Source: Chloroflexota bacterium
GTDB lineage: Bacteria > Chloroflexota > Chloroflexia > QHBQ01 > JADMIH01
NCBI GenBank assembly: GCA_015478675.1
Contig: JADMIH010000021.1
Span: 1-35,998 of the forward strand
DNA: 35,998 nt
Direction: 5' to 3'
Shown: positions 33,166-35,998 of the stretch, one piece after another
How the letters are laid out: every line of letters starts with the position of its first letter
Position numbering within the stretch: the stretch's first letter is position 1
Position numbers and translations under genes: made by a program
Notes under the pieces: generated by a model
Told to the model about the DNA's origin: nothing
Databases searched by the model: none
Seen by the model: the letters and a program-made list of their open reading frames with translations, nothing else

Positions 33166-34209
33166 TCAGCGAAGGCTCTCCAGCGCCAGGGCTACAGCGC
33201 CCATCATGGTGGAGTCCTCTCCAAGGGAGGCGAGTACTATCTTCACGTCCTGCGCTGAGATCGGCAGGGCGTAAGTACGGGCTAGTTTTGCTATCAAGGG
33301 GATCAAGCTGCTACCTTCGCGGGCCACGCGCCCACCTATCACCACCAGGGAGGGGTTGAGGAAAGTAATAAGGTTGCCTACAGTCACCGCCATCATCTCT
33401 ACTGCTTCGTCCACAAGTTGCTGTAGGCGGGGAGAGCGCTCGGCATTAGAGAGGAGGTCGGCTACGTCCTTGAGATCACTGTCATCTAAAGCTCGCGCTC
33501 TGGTGAGCAAGGCAGGGGCACGCAAGTAGGCTTCAAGGTGCCCTGTGCCCCCGCATCGGCAGGGGAGCAGATCGCCGGCTGTGCGCACGGTTGTGTGCCC
33601 AATTTCGCCTGCTGTCGTGGTAACGCCGCGCAGGAGCCGTCCGCCGGATACAATGCCGCCGCCGATGCCGGTGCTCCAATGCAGATAAACAAGATCGCAC
33701 TCAGGGTCTGCATTGCCCGCGCCAAACCACATCTCGCCGAGGGCAGCCAGACGTGCGTCGTTATCAAGCATGGAGGGCACATCAAATCGGGCTTCCAGTT
33801 GAGCGGCGATAGGATAGTCTTCCCAGCCCGCGCAATCATGCGCCAGCCTGGCCGTGCCCAGCCCGGCGTCTACAGGGCCGCCGAAGCCAGCTCCTATACG
33901 CAACACCTCGCGCGGCTTCACGCCGTTGGTGCCAAGCAGGCGCTGTATTGTTGAGATTAGCCGGGGCATAACCTGCTCAGGGGGCTGGGGCGTGCCTCTA
34001 TTATCGCTGTGGACTTCGCGGCCTACTACTTTGCCGTGCAGGTCGCAGAGCACCACGCGCTCGCCGTCGCCGCTGATATCTACACCCAGGACATAGCCTT
34101 GCCGGGCAAGCACGCCTGACCAATCAAGAGACTGCGCCATGCTGTGTTTGTGCGCGCCTTCGCGTACATGGGTCAACGCCTGGGCTGTTTCTCTGCTTTC
34201 GTCCATCAT
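33166..34209 (-). CDS. ROK-family sugar kinase/regulator-like protein
   Basis: A 347-aa protein. ROK features: GYVLGVDISGDGERVVLCDLHGKVVG (phosphate-1 loop, normally DIGGT), VLRIGAGFGGPVDAGLG, SMLDNDARLAALGEMWFGAG (catalytic Asp), GIGGGIVSGGRLLRGVTTTAGEIGHTTV (ExGH motif), and a zinc-site region PCRCGGTGHLEAYL in which the usual third Cys is His. No N-terminal helix-turn-helix, so more likely a kinase (glucokinase-like) than a XylR-type repressor. The first ~35 residues are an unusual extension; ATG 34209 with AGGGAG is the supported start, with ATG 34141 (MAQSLDWSG) as alternative. Its promoter uses the end of the neighbouring IS element. Confidence 0.88.
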   Translation of the reverse strand: MMDESRETAQALTHVREGAHKHSMAQSLDWSGVLARQGYVLGVDISGDGERVVLCDLHGKVVGREVHSDNRGTPQPPEQVMPRLISTIQRLLGTNGVKPREVLRIGAGFGGPVDAGLGTARLAHDCAGWEDYPIAAQLEARFDVPSMLDNDARLAALGEMWFGAGNADPECDLVYLHWSTGIGGGIVSGGRLLRGVTTTAGEIGHTTVRTAGDLLPCRCGGTGHLEAYLRAPALLTRARALDDSDLKDVADLLSNAERSPRLQQLVDEAVEMMAVTVGNLITFLNPSLVVIGGRVAREGSSLIPLIAKLARTYALPISAQDVKIVLASLGEDSTMMGAVALALESLR

Positions 34210-34245
34210 GTACTCCCTGGCCTATGTAGCCGGTCAAGCTTCCTC

Positions 34246-34273
34246 ATACTAGGCGGATATGCTAGCGGGTCAA
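34246..34273 (-). promoter_or_regulatory. Hybrid promoter of the ROK gene: -35 in the IS end, -10 in flanking DNA
   Basis: Minus strand: TTGACC (34273-34268, inside the terminal inverted repeat of the IS630-like element), 16-nt spacer, TAGTAT (34251-34246). The predicted start is about 30 nt before the ROK start codon. Confidence 0.5.
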
Positions 34274-34276
34274 TTG

Positions 34277-35146
34277 TCACGTAAATAGCCATTTGTTGCT
34301 GTTGTGTCGATGACGGAGTATCGGTTTCCGAGCGCAAGCACCTGATCCTCCCAATGCTTGTCCTCTTAGCCGCCGCCTCTCCCGATTGCGTGTTCGCCTT
34401 GCTGCTCGCTTCCCTCCCCACTCGAATGGCGTTGGCTCTGTGTTCCATCCTCTCACCGTAGCCTCCAACCACTCGATGATCTCCTCCGGTGTCTGAGGGT
34501 GCTGCCCCTCCAGCGCTCGCCTCTTCACTATCCTCTGGAATGACTCTGCCATGTTCAGCCACGACCCTGAGAGGGGGGTGTACAAGGGCAATATCCCGTG
34601 TTGGAACATCCATACCAGCAGTTCCGGCGTGTGATGACCTACCAGGTTGTTCATTACCAAGAGCACTCTCAGTGGTGGTAGCTCCTCACACAGCGTTGCC
34701 ACCGCCCCCAATCCTTCCCTCCAACCCTCCCATAGCTCCCTCCTTGCGTCCGAACTCATCAGTATCATCTCCTCTGTAGGAGGCGGGAGGGCGGCTAGAA
34801 CCTCGGTCAGCTCGGCTTTCAACCAGCTGTGTAGGACTACGTTGGTGCTGTTCTGCGCCTGCGCCTGCGCCTGCCCCTGCCCTGGCCCTGCTTTCAACCA
34901 GCTGTGTAGGACTACGTTGGTGCTGTTGCGTACTCTTTTCACGCGTGCTTGCCCACTTGCCGGGTGGAACAATGTCAGCATCTTGGCTGTACTATTGCGC
35001 TGGTATTCGTGTGGTTGGTGGGCTGGCTCTTGCTCTGGCTGCCAACTGGCTCCTGGGTAGGGCATCGTCGTGAAGGGTCCCGCCTCGTCTTGGGTCCATA
35101 CGGCGATGCCTAGCTTCTCCCCCACCTGGTATGCTTGCTCAATCAA
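34277..35146 (-). pseudogene. IS630 transposase orfB (DDE catalytic part), altered
   Basis: The catalytic half of the transposase. First Asp is in [10 protein letters not shown]; the second should be in a DNL-x-GH context but reads [14 protein letters not shown] (Asp to Asn); the Glu is in [21 protein letters not shown] repeat of [12 protein letters not shown] with a Gly/Gln/Ala-rich spacer inserts 25 residues after the first catalytic region. It is joined to orfA over the run CCCAAAAAAGTTG near 35150; a +1 (or -2) shift is needed. Together these changes suggest an inactive copy. Confidence 0.8.
34815..34927. repeat. 38-bp direct repeat inside the transposase gene
   Basis: Exact copies at 34815-34852 and 34890-34927, period 75 bp, with a 37-nt spacer made of GCGCCT-like units. 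The period is a multiple of three, so the frame is kept while 25 codons are added. Confidence 0.9.
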
Positions 35147-35699
35147 CTTTTTTGGGTTCAGTATCCGGATCCACTACTGGCACTCGCTGGCCTTGACGCT
35201 TGCGAATAGCGATACCTGTGGGACACCAACTGCGACCCTCCTGCCAACTCCACCCCTCGTCATGCAAGACACACCAAATGGTATATGTGCTGATGTTGGG
35301 CAGGCCATTAGGAGCTTGTCTGAGTGCTCGTTGCAGAGTGGTAAGTGACCAGGTAGCTGTCTTGTCCACCTCTCGGTCAGGAGCACGCTGCACTTCGGCT
35401 AGGATCAGGCCACGCTCAGTTCTTGTATAGGTAGGTTTTGGACCTCCTCCATGCTCCGGTTGCACAGCGCCTAAGCCTTGCGTATTGAAGCGAGCAACCA
35501 GGTGGGCAACAGCGTCGCCCGAACGCCGCCCTGCAAGTTGAGCGGCACTGGAGAAAGAGTGACCATCAGCCACAGCCAGAATGGCCTTAGCACGGGCCAC
35601 CAGGGCCGAAGGTGCGCTTGTGGCTCGACTGATGCGTTCTAACTGCGTTGTTTCCTCCTGAGTAAGGGGACGAAGTGGGTCTTTCTGCCGACGCGTCAT
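35139..35699 (-). CDS. IS630 transposase orfA (N-terminal DNA-binding part)
   Basis: A 186-aa helix-turn-helix portion: [63 protein letters not shown] (HTH), and [23 protein letters not shown] 35699 has GGGAGG 7 nt upstream; a longer open frame to 35840 crosses the IS terminal repeat and is unsupported. It ends just past the A6 run where orfB takes over. Confidence 0.8.
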   Translation of the reverse strand: MTRRQKDPLRPLTQEETTQLERISRATSAPSALVARAKAILAVADGHSFSSAAQLAGRRSGDAVAHLVARFNTQGLGAVQPEHGGGPKPTYTRTERGLILAEVQRAPDREVDKTATWSLTTLQRALRQAPNGLPNISTYTIWCVLHDEGWSWQEGRSWCPTGIAIRKRQGQRVPVVDPDTEPKKVD

Positions 35700-35852
35700 A
35701 GAGTACCTCCCAGCAAGCTGCGTGAAACCAACTCTTTTATTTCCGAGAGTATACTCCACCCCTAGCATAATGGCAATCTCCATGACAAGTGACCCACTAG
35801 TTATTATCTGGTTTTTGCAGGCAAAATGGCTGTTTTTCAACCAATTTGACCC

Positions 35853-35998
35853 TAAACGAGAGCCTGAGAGCCGTTTCTCAAGCTTTATCGGCGATGTCGC
35901 GGCATAAGCATAGCCAAGATTTCAACATCAAAGCCATGACCACCCCAAGTTTTGTACATTCTCACACGCGAGAATAACTAGCATATCGGCCTACTAGC
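35853..35998. other. Flank beyond the IS element
   Basis: No gene seen in the last 146 bases. A short inverted repeat ATTCTC/GAGAAT with a 6-nt spacer lies at 35958-35975. Confidence 0.3.

Larger units (their letters stand above)
34267..35852 (-). mobile_element. IS630-family insertion sequence with damaged transposase
   Basis: Imperfect inverted ends: GGGTCAATTGTC...AGCCATTTGT on the left (34267-) and, on the complement of the right end, GGGTCAAATTGG...AGCCATTTTG (from 35852). A TA follows the right end directly (35853-35854); on the left TA lies two bases outside, so the exact boundary is uncertain there. Two overlapping frames (orfA and orfB) encode the transposase. Size about 1.59 kb, larger than usual for the family because of an internal duplication. 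Confidence 0.8.

Noticed and set aside
34267..35852. IS630 element as the transposase source for the MITEs
   Set aside because: Its ends (GGGTCAA) differ from the MITE ends (GTAA.TGTTCAGA), and IS630 makes TA duplications, not 9 bp.
35958..35975. ATTCTC/GAGAAT as a LexA-like operator
   Set aside because: Only 6-bp arms, no downstream gene within the window, and no known consensus match.

Overview
The window is a GC-rich bacterial chromosome segment that looks like Chloroflexota, possibly Ktedonobacteria. That placement is an inference from gene content, the style of the IS630 element and the Pro/Ala-rich protein architectures; no 16S gene is present. Recognisable sigma-A promoters (TTGACR/TATAAT type) and a T-box leader are present. 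No tRNA, rRNA or CRISPR array was seen.

Left arm, minus strand (1-5631): a translation/transcription operon nusA-ylxR-infB-rbfA-nrnA-like, cut by the left edge. It has a promoter at 5603-5631 and an intrinsic-terminator-like attenuator in the nusA leader. rimP, usually first in this operon, is absent. Between nusA and the trp operon lie two short inverted-repeat elements (MITE-like), back to back.

Trp operon, plus strand (6137-11261): promoter, a tRNA-Trp-type T-box leader (UGG specifier, T-box core, terminator), then trpD-trpC-trpF-trpB-trpA with overlapping or nearly abutting genes. trpE and trpG are not here. Next come a CoA-binding-domain protein, MTA phosphorylase, and an ftsW/rodA plus class B PBP pair for peptidoglycan synthesis. 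The ftsW promoter suggests a leaderless mRNA.

Middle (16256-22530): a SanA/YdcF-like membrane protein translationally coupled to a methylase-MazG fusion, an exported protein of unknown function, a DUF72 protein, an orphan DNA methyltransferase, and the decayed end of a GGDEF gene cut by another MITE copy. Then rpsP-khpA-rimM (22985-24661) with a strong consensus promoter, a long tail on bS16 and a terminator-like hairpin before rimM; trmD and rplS do not follow.

Right arm: small and larger membrane proteins and a CBS-pair protein (+), then a run of minus-strand genes: PD40 beta-propeller, Fem-type aminoacyl transferase, NYN RNase-like protein, HEAT-repeat protein, a 725-aa unknown protein preceded by an unlisted 49-aa gene, and a ROK-family protein. 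An IS630-type element with a damaged transposase (34267-35852) sits upstream of the ROK gene, and its terminal repeat appears to supply the -35 box of the ROK promoter.

The most notable non-genic signal is the MITE family: four copies (5647-5934, 5944-6122, 18746-18897, 22531-22834) with GTAA...TTAC ends. Two have perfect 9-bp target duplications, and each copy has one end 6-16 bp upstream of a -35 box.
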